40,456 nucleotides of DNA from Candidatus Faecivicinus avistercoris. GTDB lineage: Bacteria; Bacillota; Clostridia; Christensenellales; Aristaeellaceae. Below the pieces are notes generated by a model, which ran no database searches, was not told the origin of the DNA, and worked only from the letters and a program-made list of their open reading frames with translations. Position 1 is the first letter of the stretch; every line of letters starts with the position of its first letter. The position numbers were made by a program, and so were the translations under genes. The DNA lies in assembly GCA_018716805.1 (NCBI GenBank), contig DVJL01000042.1:1-40456 (forward strand), given 5' to 3'. Shown here in pieces: positions 1-7,353 of the stretch.

Positions 1-936
1 ATGGACGGCTTTGACCCCGAGAAGGGCATCATCGTGCTCGGCGCGACGAACCGTCCCGAGATCCTCGACAAGGCGCTGCTGCGCCCCGGCCGCTTCGACC
101 GCCGCATCCCCGTGGAGCTGCCCGACCTGAACGGCCGGCTGGAGATCCTGCGCGTGCACGCCCGGAAAAAGACGATGGAGCCCGGCGTCGACCTCAAGCG
201 CGTCGCCGACGCCACGCCCGGCGCATCCGGCGCGGAGCTGGCCAACATCCTCAACGAAGCCGCGCTGACCGCCGTCCGCGATCACCGCACCGCCATCTCG
301 CAGGCCGACCTCGAGCGCGCAACGGAATACGTCATCGCCGGCAGCGAGAAGAAGAGCATGGTGATCTCCCCCGAGGAAAAGCGCATCATCGCCTACCACG
401 AGATCGGCCACGCGCTCGTCGCCGCGCGGCAGAAGAACGCCGTGCCGATCCGCAAGATCACCATCATCCCCCGCACGTCCGGCGCGCTGGGCTTCACCAT
501 GCAGGCCGACGAGCAGGAGCACGTGCTGATGAAGAAGGAAGACCTGATCCAGCAGCTGCAGGTGCTGGTCGCCGGCCGTGCCGCCGAGGAATTGATGTTC
601 GGCACCTGCACCTCCGGCGCGTCGAACGACATCGAGCGCGCCACCGCCATCGCGCGCAACATGATCACGCGCTTCGGCATGAACGACGCCATCGGCCTGA
701 TGACGCTGGACACCGTGGTCAACCCGTATCTCGACGGCGAGCTGCGCTCGAACTGCTCGCCCGAGGCGGCCGCCACGGTCGAAACCGAAATGCGCAAGCT
801 GATCCAGAGCGCCTACGACGCCGCCATGGAGATCCTCCGCAACGACGCCGCCACGCTCAACCGGCTGGCCGAATACCTGCTGCTCCACGAAAACATCACC
901 GGCGACGAATTCCAGGATCTCCTGAACGCCGCATAA
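1..936 (+). CDS. ftsH: ATP-dependent zinc metalloprotease FtsH, 3' part
   Basis: The window opens inside this gene. The first visible residues (MDGF) are an internal AAA+ motif, so the membrane segments and Walker motifs lie upstream. Visible are the second region of homology with the arginine-finger stretch LLRPGRFDRR (about residues 26-35), the AAA lid, and the M41 peptidase domain. The zinc motif HEIGH lies at residues 133-137 (usually HEAGH) and the likely third zinc ligand is Asp210 in GASNDIERA. The C-terminus ends soon after the peptidase helices, as in short FtsH forms. FtsH degrades misassembled membrane proteins and some regulators at the inner face of the membrane. Two hairpin terminators follow. 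Family assignment is firm. Whether this is the main FtsH or a paralogue cannot be told. Confidence 0.95.
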   Translation: MDGFDPEKGIIVLGATNRPEILDKALLRPGRFDRRIPVELPDLNGRLEILRVHARKKTMEPGVDLKRVADATPGASGAELANILNEAALTAVRDHRTAISQADLERATEYVIAGSEKKSMVISPEEKRIIAYHEIGHALVAARQKNAVPIRKITIIPRTSGALGFTMQADEQEHVLMKKEDLIQQLQVLVAGRAAEELMFGTCTSGASNDIERATAIARNMITRFGMNDAIGLMTLDTVVNPYLDGELRSNCSPEAAATVETEMRKLIQSAYDAAMEILRNDAATLNRLAEYLLLHENITGDEFQDLLNAA

Positions 937-972
937 GGGCGCAGAACCGGCGGATTCCCGCCGAAAACGATC

Positions 973-1004
973 AAGCGCGAGAGAGCTTCGGCTCCCTCGC
1001 GCTT
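973..1004 (+). terminator. Hairpin with TTCG loop after ftsH
   Basis: A long stem starting AAGCGCGAG and closing CTCGCGCTT around a TTCG tetraloop, followed by CTGTATTTT. It starts 36 bases after the ftsH stop. A near copy of its core occurs at 38057-38080. Confidence 0.75.
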
Positions 1005-1014
1005 CTGTATTTTG

Positions 1015-1055
1015 AAAAGGAGCGCGAAAGGTTCATCTTCTCCCGCGCTCCTTTT
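1015..1055. terminator. Bidirectional terminator between ftsH and the MFS gene
   Basis: Inverted repeat AAAAGGAGCGCG / CGCGCTCCTTTT with a 17-base loop. T-rich on both strands, so it can end both ftsH (plus) and the MFS gene (minus), which converge here. Confidence 0.7.
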
Positions 1056-1134
1056 CTGTATTTCAAAAAAACCAAAGCGCGGAAGGCTTATCCCCTCGCA
1101 CTTCGGCATCGAAAAGATGAAAAGATCGATCCCC

Positions 1135-2472
1135 TCAGACCGCCTTGCGCCGCTCGGATTCCGCCGCACGCCTCGCGCGGAGGGCGCGCAGGGAAAACAG
1201 CGCGAACGCGCACAGGCGGATGCAGAGCACCGTCATATTGAACAGCACCAGCGCGCGGCGGTCGGCGCCCATCGCCTCGTAGAGCCGCACGCCGAGATAG
1301 GGCATCAGCGCGTTCGACAGCGTCACCACCATCATGTGCAGGCTGATGATCAGCGACCGGTTCCTCTGCGGCACCGCGGCCAGCAGCATCTGCACCAGAC
1401 AGAGGTTCGTGCCGCTCTGGGGCGCACAGACCAGCGTGCCCAGCGCCAGGAACACCACCGCCCGCGCGCCTTCCGGAACGTGTAGCCCGACCAACATCAC
1501 CACCGGGCAGAACACCAGCGACAAAATCGGGCACAAAAACGCCACGCCCGTGCCCCTGCGGTCGATCACCTTGACAATCGCGCCCATCAGCAGCAGCTGC
1601 GAAATACTCGTCAGCGCCGTATACAGGGAGAGTTCCGCCTCGTTCAGGCCGATGTACTGCGTCTGGCCGATGTACCACATGCTCCAGTCCATGTGCCAGC
1701 CCATGTAAAACAGCATCACGCCGCCGAAGTAGGCCATGAACTTCCGGTCGCGCACGAGCCCGCGCAGCACCCCGCCGATTTCGCGCGGGGAAAATCGCGC
1801 CGCGCTCGTCGCCTCGGGCGAGCGCCGGCCCCCGCGCATCCGGGAGATCACGAACGCATTGAGCAGGCACAGCGCGCCGCACAGATAGAAGAACGCCCGC
1901 AGCACGGCCAGCTTGCTCTCGCTGTCCGGCAGCGCGGTCAGCAGCGCGCCGCACAGCACCGGCGCCGCCATCGCCACGACATAGACGAACCGATTGCGAA
2001 ACGCATAGACCCGGTTGCGCTGTTCGAGCGGCGTCACATCGCCGAAGAACGACTGCCAGATCGAATTGTACGTCGACAGAAAGCCCGCCGTCAGCGCCAG
2101 AAACACGAAGAAAAACGTCATCCGGTGCTCGCCCATCGCCGGCACGGTGCCGTAGAGCATGTACATCGCGCCGAGAAACGCCATGATGGCCGCCGGCACA
2201 ATGCGCGCGTCCTTCATCCGGTCGCCAATGAGGCCCACCGGCAGCAGGAGCGCCACCGCCGCCAGATACGGCACCAGCTGCGTCATGCCGATCTGGGCGT
2301 CCGTCGCGCCGAGGTTCGTGGCGTACAGGTTCGTGCCGAAGCCGCCCGCCGCCGCGATCGACCAGACGAACTGCAGCAGCGCACCTTCGCAGCCGAACAG
2401 CAAAAGCCGCCGGCTGTGATTGTCCTGAAACAGGCGAGAAACCGAGAACCGCAATCTTCCCCACCAAGCCAT
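1135..2472 (-). CDS. Major facilitator superfamily transporter
   Basis: About 445 residues with some twelve hydrophobic segments and a cytoplasmic loop of the type GLIGDRMKDAR after the second helix, which is the MFS loop motif (G-x-x-x-D-R). I chose the ATG at 2472 because GGGGGA precedes it and a good promoter (TTGAAC-N17-TATAAT, 2528-2556) puts the transcript start near 2521. That excludes the upstream ATG at 2556; an ATG at 2502 remains possible. The N-terminus (MAWWGRLRFSV) leads straight into the first helix. The substrate cannot be predicted; both sugar and drug exporters look like this. The gene sits alone downstream of the dehydrogenase-like gene and converges on ftsH. Confidence 0.85.
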   Translation of the reverse strand: MAWWGRLRFSVSRLFQDNHSRRLLLFGCEGALLQFVWSIAAAGGFGTNLYATNLGATDAQIGMTQLVPYLAAVALLLPVGLIGDRMKDARIVPAAIMAFLGAMYMLYGTVPAMGEHRMTFFFVFLALTAGFLSTYNSIWQSFFGDVTPLEQRNRVYAFRNRFVYVVAMAAPVLCGALLTALPDSESKLAVLRAFFYLCGALCLLNAFVISRMRGGRRSPEATSAARFSPREIGGVLRGLVRDRKFMAYFGGVMLFYMGWHMDWSMWYIGQTQYIGLNEAELSLYTALTSISQLLLMGAIVKVIDRRGTGVAFLCPILSLVFCPVVMLVGLHVPEGARAVVFLALGTLVCAPQSGTNLCLVQMLLAAVPQRNRSLIISLHMMVVTLSNALMPYLGVRLYEAMGADRRALVLFNMTVLCIRLCAFALFSLRALRARRAAESERRKAV

Positions 2473-2527
2473 GTCGCATCCCCCGCATGGTCGCTTTCGC
2501 ATCGTCCCGTCCAATCCGGCCAAGAAC

Positions 2528-2556
2528 ATTATACCGAAAAATTGCGTGTCGTTCAA
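2528..2556 (-). promoter_or_regulatory. SigA-type promoter of the MFS gene
   Basis: On the minus strand, TTGAAC (2551-2556), a 17-base spacer and a perfect TATAAT (2528-2533). It decides the MFS start codon. Confidence 0.75.
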
Positions 2557-2598
2557 ACCAATTTTGGATAAAAATTCAGAAAATTGCCGAGCAGCCTC

Positions 2599-3999
2599 TC
2601 AGCCGGCGAGGTTTTCCGAAAGCATCTCCGGCAGGCCGTCGATCTTTCGCAGATCCGCGCCGTTCCACAGTTCGCGGTCGGACAGCACCGCGTAGGCCAG
2701 CGACTCCGGATCCATGTCCGAGGAGAGCCGCGAGAACGCCTCCATCACGTCCGGCGACTCGTGCAGCTCCCGCGTCTCCTGCCCGACGACCGTCTCCCAG
2801 CGCCCGTCCGCCCTGCGCGCGTCGGCGTAGAGCAGAACCGTCGCCGCCAGCGCGACCGTCAGCTTCTCCGGCGGGCGGAAGTGCTCCGCCGCAAAGGCGC
2901 GCACCGCCGGCAGCACGCCCGCGTTGAACTTGTGGATCAGGCCGCGCGCCGAGGTGAGGATCGCGTTGTCGTTCATCGGGTTAGCGTAGCGCTCGAAGCA
3001 GTCGATCACATAGGGCGCCGCCTCCTCGCGCGAGAGCGGCAAAAAGGGCAGGATCTCGTCGAGCACCGCCCGTCCGACCAGCTCGCGCAGCGGCTCGTCC
3101 TTCATGCACTCCGCCAGCGTCTCGTCGCCGTGCAGGCAGCCCAGCGCCGCCATGGCGAACAGCCCCGCGTCGAACAGCCGGTGCTTGTACAGAAGCGGCC
3201 GCGCGAGGTCGTCCACAAACTGGATCTGTCCGCACAGGTCCGCCAGCGGAAACGCCGCGCGAAACGCTTCGTCCGCCTGAATCGCCCAGAGCCCGTAGGG
3301 TTCGGCCAGATGGATCATCGCATCGCGGTAGTTCATCTCGCCGCACAGCCGCGCCGCCTCCTCCGCGCCGCTGCGCACGACCAGGCAGTCGGCCAGCGCC
3401 GGGAAAAAGCGGCAATCGGAGAGCCACGCCAGAAACGATTCCCCGGCGCGCCACGCCTGTGCGAACGACGCGATCCGCGCGCGCAGCCGGTCCGCGCAGT
3501 CCGCCGAATCGCCGCAGGCGATCAGCGCCATGCCCGGCATTCCCGCGCGCCAACGCTCCACCAAAAACCGCGCCGCCAGCGCCGCACAGGCCGCGTCCCG
3601 CTCGGGGAACTCGCCGGCCTCGTCCTCGTGCAGAATGGCGAATGCAATGCCCGGGTCGCGCGCCAGCGCCATCAGCGCCGCATCGTCCGCGTCCGGGTCG
3701 AGCGCGCGCAGGATCGACTGCACCACCTGCTCGCGCTGCACCGGCTGATCGCCGCGCTCGCCGCGAACGAACGCCGTAAACAGGCCGTCCTGCTCCTTCA
3801 ATTCCTTCGCAAAGCCCGCCGTGCCCGCCTGCACCACCGCCACGCCAACGTTCGCGCCGCGGCGGTTTGCATCGTCGATCAGCCGGTCCACCAGGCCGAC
3901 CAGCACCGCGTCGTCGCCAAACTGCACGGCGCATAGCCGGTCCGGCGCGCTGCGCTCGATTTCATAGTCGTCGAGGATTGCCCGAGTCAAGCGCTTCAT
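2599..3999 (-). CDS. Mannitol dehydrogenase/tagaturonate reductase-family protein, probably catalytically dead
   Basis: 466 residues, the usual UxaB-family length. The ATG at 3999 has CGGAGG ten bases upstream; in-frame extension upstream lacks a ribosome site. The N-terminal Rossmann half and all-helical C-terminal half resemble UxaB by eye (YKHRLFDAG region about 271-279, FERYANPMND about 335-344). Family members are cytosolic NAD-dependent polyol or uronate oxidoreductases. The key residues look lost. The family pattern K-x4-N-x2-H reads Lys272, Asp277, Leu280. The Asn after the conserved Cys is Cys168. The glycine-rich GEGNF-type loop near residue 28 reads GDDAV. I therefore infer a pseudoenzyme or an enzyme with changed chemistry. 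Membership is fairly sure; loss of activity rests on alignment from memory. Confidence 0.75.
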   Translation of the reverse strand: MKRLTRAILDDYEIERSAPDRLCAVQFGDDAVLVGLVDRLIDDANRRGANVGVAVVQAGTAGFAKELKEQDGLFTAFVRGERGDQPVQREQVVQSILRALDPDADDAALMALARDPGIAFAILHEDEAGEFPERDAACAALAARFLVERWRAGMPGMALIACGDSADCADRLRARIASFAQAWRAGESFLAWLSDCRFFPALADCLVVRSGAEEAARLCGEMNYRDAMIHLAEPYGLWAIQADEAFRAAFPLADLCGQIQFVDDLARPLLYKHRLFDAGLFAMAALGCLHGDETLAECMKDEPLRELVGRAVLDEILPFLPLSREEAAPYVIDCFERYANPMNDNAILTSARGLIHKFNAGVLPAVRAFAAEHFRPPEKLTVALAATVLLYADARRADGRWETVVGQETRELHESPDVMEAFSRLSSDMDPESLAYAVLSDRELWNGADLRKIDGLPEMLSENLAG

Positions 4000-4471
4000 T
4001 CCACCAGTCCTCCGTTTTTGATTTGCGCATTCTGCCCGCCATGCCAAGTGCCGCGCTTCGGCGCTCCAGCCGGCTCTTTCAATTTCCATCCAGCCTGTGG
4101 GCGCGGCAGCCGCGGGCGGCTCCTGCCCGGCCTCCGGCGTTTTCTGCCACCGCCGGTGCACTTCGCACGGCCATCGCGCGCGTTCGCCGTTTCATCGGCG
4201 GATTCCCGCACGCCCTCCAGCGCCTTCCCGCCACCGCCGGTGCACTTCGCACGGCCATCGTGCGCGCTCGCCATTCCATCGGCGGATTCCCGCACGCCCT
4301 CCAGCGCCTTCCCGCCACCGCCGGTGCACTCCGCACGATCATCGCGGCTGCTCCCTCATCTCCGCACGGCCTCCGTGCGCGCCCGCCATTCCATCGGCCT
4401 CCGGCGCCTGCGTCCCTCAACCGCTCATGTCCACCGCTGCCTCATGCAGGCTGCTATACTGGCGGATGGGG
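4000..4471. other. Intergenic region with 84-base tandem repeat, no gene seen
   Basis: 472 bases between the maturase stop and the dehydrogenase-like start. Several long open frames exist on both strands, but none has a ribosome site or a recognisable product. They arise from GC-rich repetitive DNA. The repeat is listed separately. Confidence 0.6.
4146..4397. repeat. 84-base direct tandem repeat, two full copies plus a broken third
   Basis: Copies start at 4146, 4230 and 4314, each with GCCACCGCCGGTGCACT. Copies one and two differ at about four of 84 positions. The third matches for about 31 bases, then resumes at 4376 after a stretch of unrelated sequence. The period is a multiple of three, so all frames stay open, but I see no coding signal. 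Confidence 0.9.
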
Positions 4472-5608
4472 CTATCCGCGCATGGGCGGCGCTCCCGCGG
4501 ACAGCATTCGCGCCATCGCCATCACGCGGCCGCCGCACGCCGAGAAGAACATCTCATAGGCATGGCACAGCGCGCTCAGGCCGGGTTGCGCGGTCGCATC
4601 GCCGGCGCGGTACCGGCGGCAGCCGCCGCGGCAGAGCGGATGCCAAGGGCATGCGGCGCACTTCTGCGCGGGTTCGAGGGACTCTCGAACGAACGCGCGC
4701 GCGGTTTCGGAGGCGAACATCTCGCGAAACCCCGTCTCCTCGACCGATCCGAGCCGGTGCCGGTCATCGACGTAAAAGTCGCACGGATAGACGCTTCCGT
4801 CGGCCTCGACGACGAAGTGGCAGGCGCACGCGCCCGTCATGCCGCAGCTCTCCGGCGCATAGCCGGCGGCGAGCTCGATCAGGTTGTCAAACCAGCGCAC
4901 CGAAACCGGAACGCCCTGCATCCGCTCGCGCGCATACGCCTCAAACGTGTCGATCAGGAAGCGGCCGTACTGCTCCGCCGTCAGGCTGAACGGCTCGCGC
5001 CGCCCGGCGATCGGGTCGATGCAGGGGATGAACTGCAGGTAGTCCCAGCCGTTTTTGCGCAAAAAGCCATAGACCTTCTGGCCGTGCCGCGCCACGTCGG
5101 CGGTCACCACGGTGAGGATGTTGAACGCCACGCCGTGCTTCTTCAGAAGCGAAATGCCCGCCATGGCGCGGCTGAAGCTGCCCTTGCCGTGCGCATCCAC
5201 GCGCAGCGCGTTGTGAATCTGCGCCGGGCCGTCCAGCGAAACCCCGAGCAGATAGCCGTGCCTGGCAAAGAACGCCGCCCAATCCTCGTCGATCAGCGTG
5301 CCGTTCGTCTGCACGCTGCGGCTGACCTCCACGCCGGCGGGCGTCCCGCGGGCGAGCTTGTCCTCCAGCATCCGGAAGAAATCCAGCCCCGCGAGCATCG
5401 GCTCGCCGCCCTGAAAGATCAGCGAGAGCTGGTTGCGCCCGGGCGGAAGCGCCTCAAACGCGCGCGCCAGCAGGCGGTCCAGCACTTCTTCCCGCATCAC
5501 GCCGTAAGAGGCGACCTCGCGGTTCTCCGCGATGTCGTGGTAAAAGCAGTACCGGCACTGCAGGTTGCACAGGCTGGACGCGGGTTTGATCATGATCGAC
5601 AGGTTCAT
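4472..5608 (-). CDS. Anaerobic sulfatase-maturating enzyme-type radical SAM protein
   Basis: 378 residues. The radical SAM cluster motif CX3CX2C is Cys14, Cys18 and Cys21. A SPASM domain follows with many cysteines: SCGMTGACAC, VYPCDFYV and the CAACPWHPLCRGGC region near the C-terminus, matching anaerobic sulfatase maturases. These enzymes convert an active-site Cys or Ser of sulfatases to formylglycine in the cytoplasm, using S-adenosylmethionine and two auxiliary 4Fe-4S clusters. Start: ATG with AGGAGGGACT directly upstream. No sulfatase gene lies in the window, so the substrate must be elsewhere, or the protein matures another peptide. The cluster-binding cysteines appear intact. Confidence 0.88.
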   Translation of the reverse strand: MNLSIMIKPASSLCNLQCRYCFYHDIAENREVASYGVMREEVLDRLLARAFEALPPGRNQLSLIFQGGEPMLAGLDFFRMLEDKLARGTPAGVEVSRSVQTNGTLIDEDWAAFFARHGYLLGVSLDGPAQIHNALRVDAHGKGSFSRAMAGISLLKKHGVAFNILTVVTADVARHGQKVYGFLRKNGWDYLQFIPCIDPIAGRREPFSLTAEQYGRFLIDTFEAYARERMQGVPVSVRWFDNLIELAAGYAPESCGMTGACACHFVVEADGSVYPCDFYVDDRHRLGSVEETGFREMFASETARAFVRESLEPAQKCAACPWHPLCRGGCRRYRAGDATAQPGLSALCHAYEMFFSACGGRVMAMARMLSAGAPPMRG

Positions 5609-5650
5609 AGTCCCTCCTGAATCGCCGTCCGCGCGGCGTTTTTCTATTTT

Positions 5651-5679
5651 ATTCTATCACATTTTTCCGCCGTTGAACA
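5651..5679 (-). promoter_or_regulatory. Possible promoter of the maturase gene
   Basis: Minus strand TGTTCA (5674-5679), 17-base spacer, TAGAAT (5651-5656). The -35 is weak and the -10 good. Confidence 0.45.
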
Positions 5680-5712
5680 GTGGCTGCCGCGCGATTCCTC
5701 CCGCCGGCGGGC

Positions 5713-5790
5713 CGCAAAGTTCCCGGCCTTGCAGGAAATGCGCGCCGCAATGTAGAAACCATGCATTGCAGGCGTCGATGGAACTTTGCG
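5713..5790. other. Nested inverted repeat upstream of the WG-repeat gene
   Basis: An 11-base perfect outer stem, CGCAAAGTTCC (5713-5723) with GGAACTTTGCG (5780-5790), encloses an inner stem CGCCGCAATG / CATTGCAGGCG with one bulged base (about 5744-5774). It ends 46 bases before the GTG at 5836, where a structured leader of the WG-repeat gene would be. It lacks a T-run and is not an ordinary terminator. Confidence 0.6.
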
Positions 5791-5835
5791 CGCTCCATCC
5801 GCGTCATAATGAGAAAGGGCAAGGGAGGCGGTTTC

Positions 5836-7137
5836 GTGCGGCATTGGAAGTGGCTTGCGCTGCTGGCGGCGCTGTGGCTCTGCGCGGCGGGCGCGGCGGC
5901 GGAAGAGGTTCTCTGCGTCTCAACGGAGACGTGCGCGGCGCTGCTGGACTTGGGCGGCGGCGAAATCGTGCCGCCGGGCGCCTACTCGGACATCTACGAG
6001 GTGGTTGAAAACGAGCGCTATGCGCTGGGCGCTGAAACCGACGGGCGGATGCGCTACGCGCTGGCCGATTCCTCCGGCACACTGCTGACCGGGGCCGAGT
6101 ACGACCTCCTCGCCGCCGACGGCGACGTCATCCTGTTCCGCCAGGGCGGCCTGTACGGCGCGATGGACATGGACGGCAACCTCCTCCTGACCGCGGCATA
6201 CACGCAGCTGGTCTCTGCCGGAGACGGTGCGTTCCTCGCGCTCACCACGGATCCCAACGACGACACACCCGACGAGATCCTCCGAATCGCCGGCGGCGAG
6301 GCCGTTTCGACCGGAATTCGGACGGCCAGCGGGCTGGAGCCGCTCTGCGACGGCCTGATGCCGTTCCGCGAACCGGACACCGAGCTGTACGGCTACGTCG
6401 ATTCGCAGGGCGCGGTGGCCATCGAGGCGCAGTTCTCCTATGCCGGCGCGTTTGAGGACGGCGTGGCGCACGCGGCGGCAGAGGGGCTGTCCGGCGCCAT
6501 CAACCGCGAGGGCGATTGGCTCATCCGCCCGGAATACGACTTCCTCGAATGGGGCGACGGCATCATCGTCGGCCTGCAGGGCCGGGAAACCTGCGTCGTC
6601 TACGCCGCTGAAAACAGCGTCGAGCGCTTTCGGGTGGAGGGCGCGAACCTGTCCGCCGCCGTGGCGGGCGCCTGCGCGATCGTCATGGACGACGAAGCGC
6701 TGTACGCCTATTCGGCGGACGGCACGCTGATTCTTCAGACGGCGCGGACGGCCACCCTCTCGCCCGGCGCCGGCGGGCAGCTGATCCTCTCCGACGGCGA
6801 TTGGGGCACGGCCTGCGTCGCCATCGTGGAGCCGGACGGCACCGTGCTCGACCGGCGCGACCAGCACCTGCTGGCGCTCTCCGACGACCGGTATGCGTTC
6901 ATCACCATGCGCGTGGCGTCGTATTCCAGCGACGCGCTCGGCACCATCCGCTATTCCGTCGACTACGACAGCCTGCGCTACGGCCTCATGGACACCGCCG
7001 GGCGGGAGATTCTGCCCGCGGAATACCTGGAGATCCGAAGCGCCGGCACAGACCGCTATCTCACCATCGCCGAGGACGGCCTGCGCCTGACCGACGAAGA
7101 GGGCAACGTGCTCTGGTCCCATCTCACAGAGGAATAG
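5836..7137 (+). CDS. Secreted WG-repeat protein
   Basis: About 433 residues from a GTG at 5836, which has GGGAGG seven bases upstream and gives a clean signal peptide (positive start, hydrophobic WLALLAALWLCAAG, cleavage near AAAEE). An ATG at 5809 is possible but has a poorer ribosome site. The body is built of WG/KWG-type repeats, for example LYGAMDMDGNLLLTAAY, YGYVDSQGAVAIEAQFSY and SGAINREGDWLIRPEYDF: short beta-rich units of about 30-40 residues. Such proteins are usually extracytoplasmic with unknown ligands. No catalytic motif is visible. It is a single gene, divergent from the maturase gene. Confidence 0.82.
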   Translation: MRHWKWLALLAALWLCAAGAAAEEVLCVSTETCAALLDLGGGEIVPPGAYSDIYEVVENERYALGAETDGRMRYALADSSGTLLTGAEYDLLAADGDVILFRQGGLYGAMDMDGNLLLTAAYTQLVSAGDGAFLALTTDPNDDTPDEILRIAGGEAVSTGIRTASGLEPLCDGLMPFREPDTELYGYVDSQGAVAIEAQFSYAGAFEDGVAHAAAEGLSGAINREGDWLIRPEYDFLEWGDGIIVGLQGRETCVVYAAENSVERFRVEGANLSAAVAGACAIVMDDEALYAYSADGTLILQTARTATLSPGAGGQLILSDGDWGTACVAIVEPDGTVLDRRDQHLLALSDDRYAFITMRVASYSSDALGTIRYSVDYDSLRYGLMDTAGREILPAEYLEIRSAGTDRYLTIAEDGLRLTDEEGNVLWSHLTEE

Positions 7138-7276
7138 ATTCGGCTTTGGCCTCGCGGGATGACGGCGCGCGATGTCTTGCTCCTCTTTGATCCGAAAACG
7201 TGCTTTCCCGAGAGTCGTTGAGAGACCTGCCTGCGATGGAGGTTGGTTTTCCATCCATCTTCTTCAGATATGAAAT

Positions 7277-7306
7277 GCCCCTGCTTCTGATGACAGAAGC
7301 AGGGGC
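7277..7306. terminator. Bidirectional terminator, WG-repeat gene and solute-binding gene
   Basis: A 13-base perfect stem, GCCCCTGCTTCTG / CAGAAGCAGGGGC, with loop ATGA. It lies between the converging 3' ends at 7137 (plus) and 7354 (minus). T-rich but no long T-run. Confidence 0.75.
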
Positions 7307-7353
7307 TTGGTTATTTGGGCCGCAAAGGACGTCCGTCCTTCCGCGCCAGCGCA

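Noticed and set aside
4097-5620. Long plus-strand open frame of about 500 codons opposite the maturase gene
   Set aside because: The minus strand encodes a complete radical SAM enzyme with all cysteine motifs. The plus frame is Arg/His/Ala-rich without motifs, typical of the shadow of a GC-rich gene.
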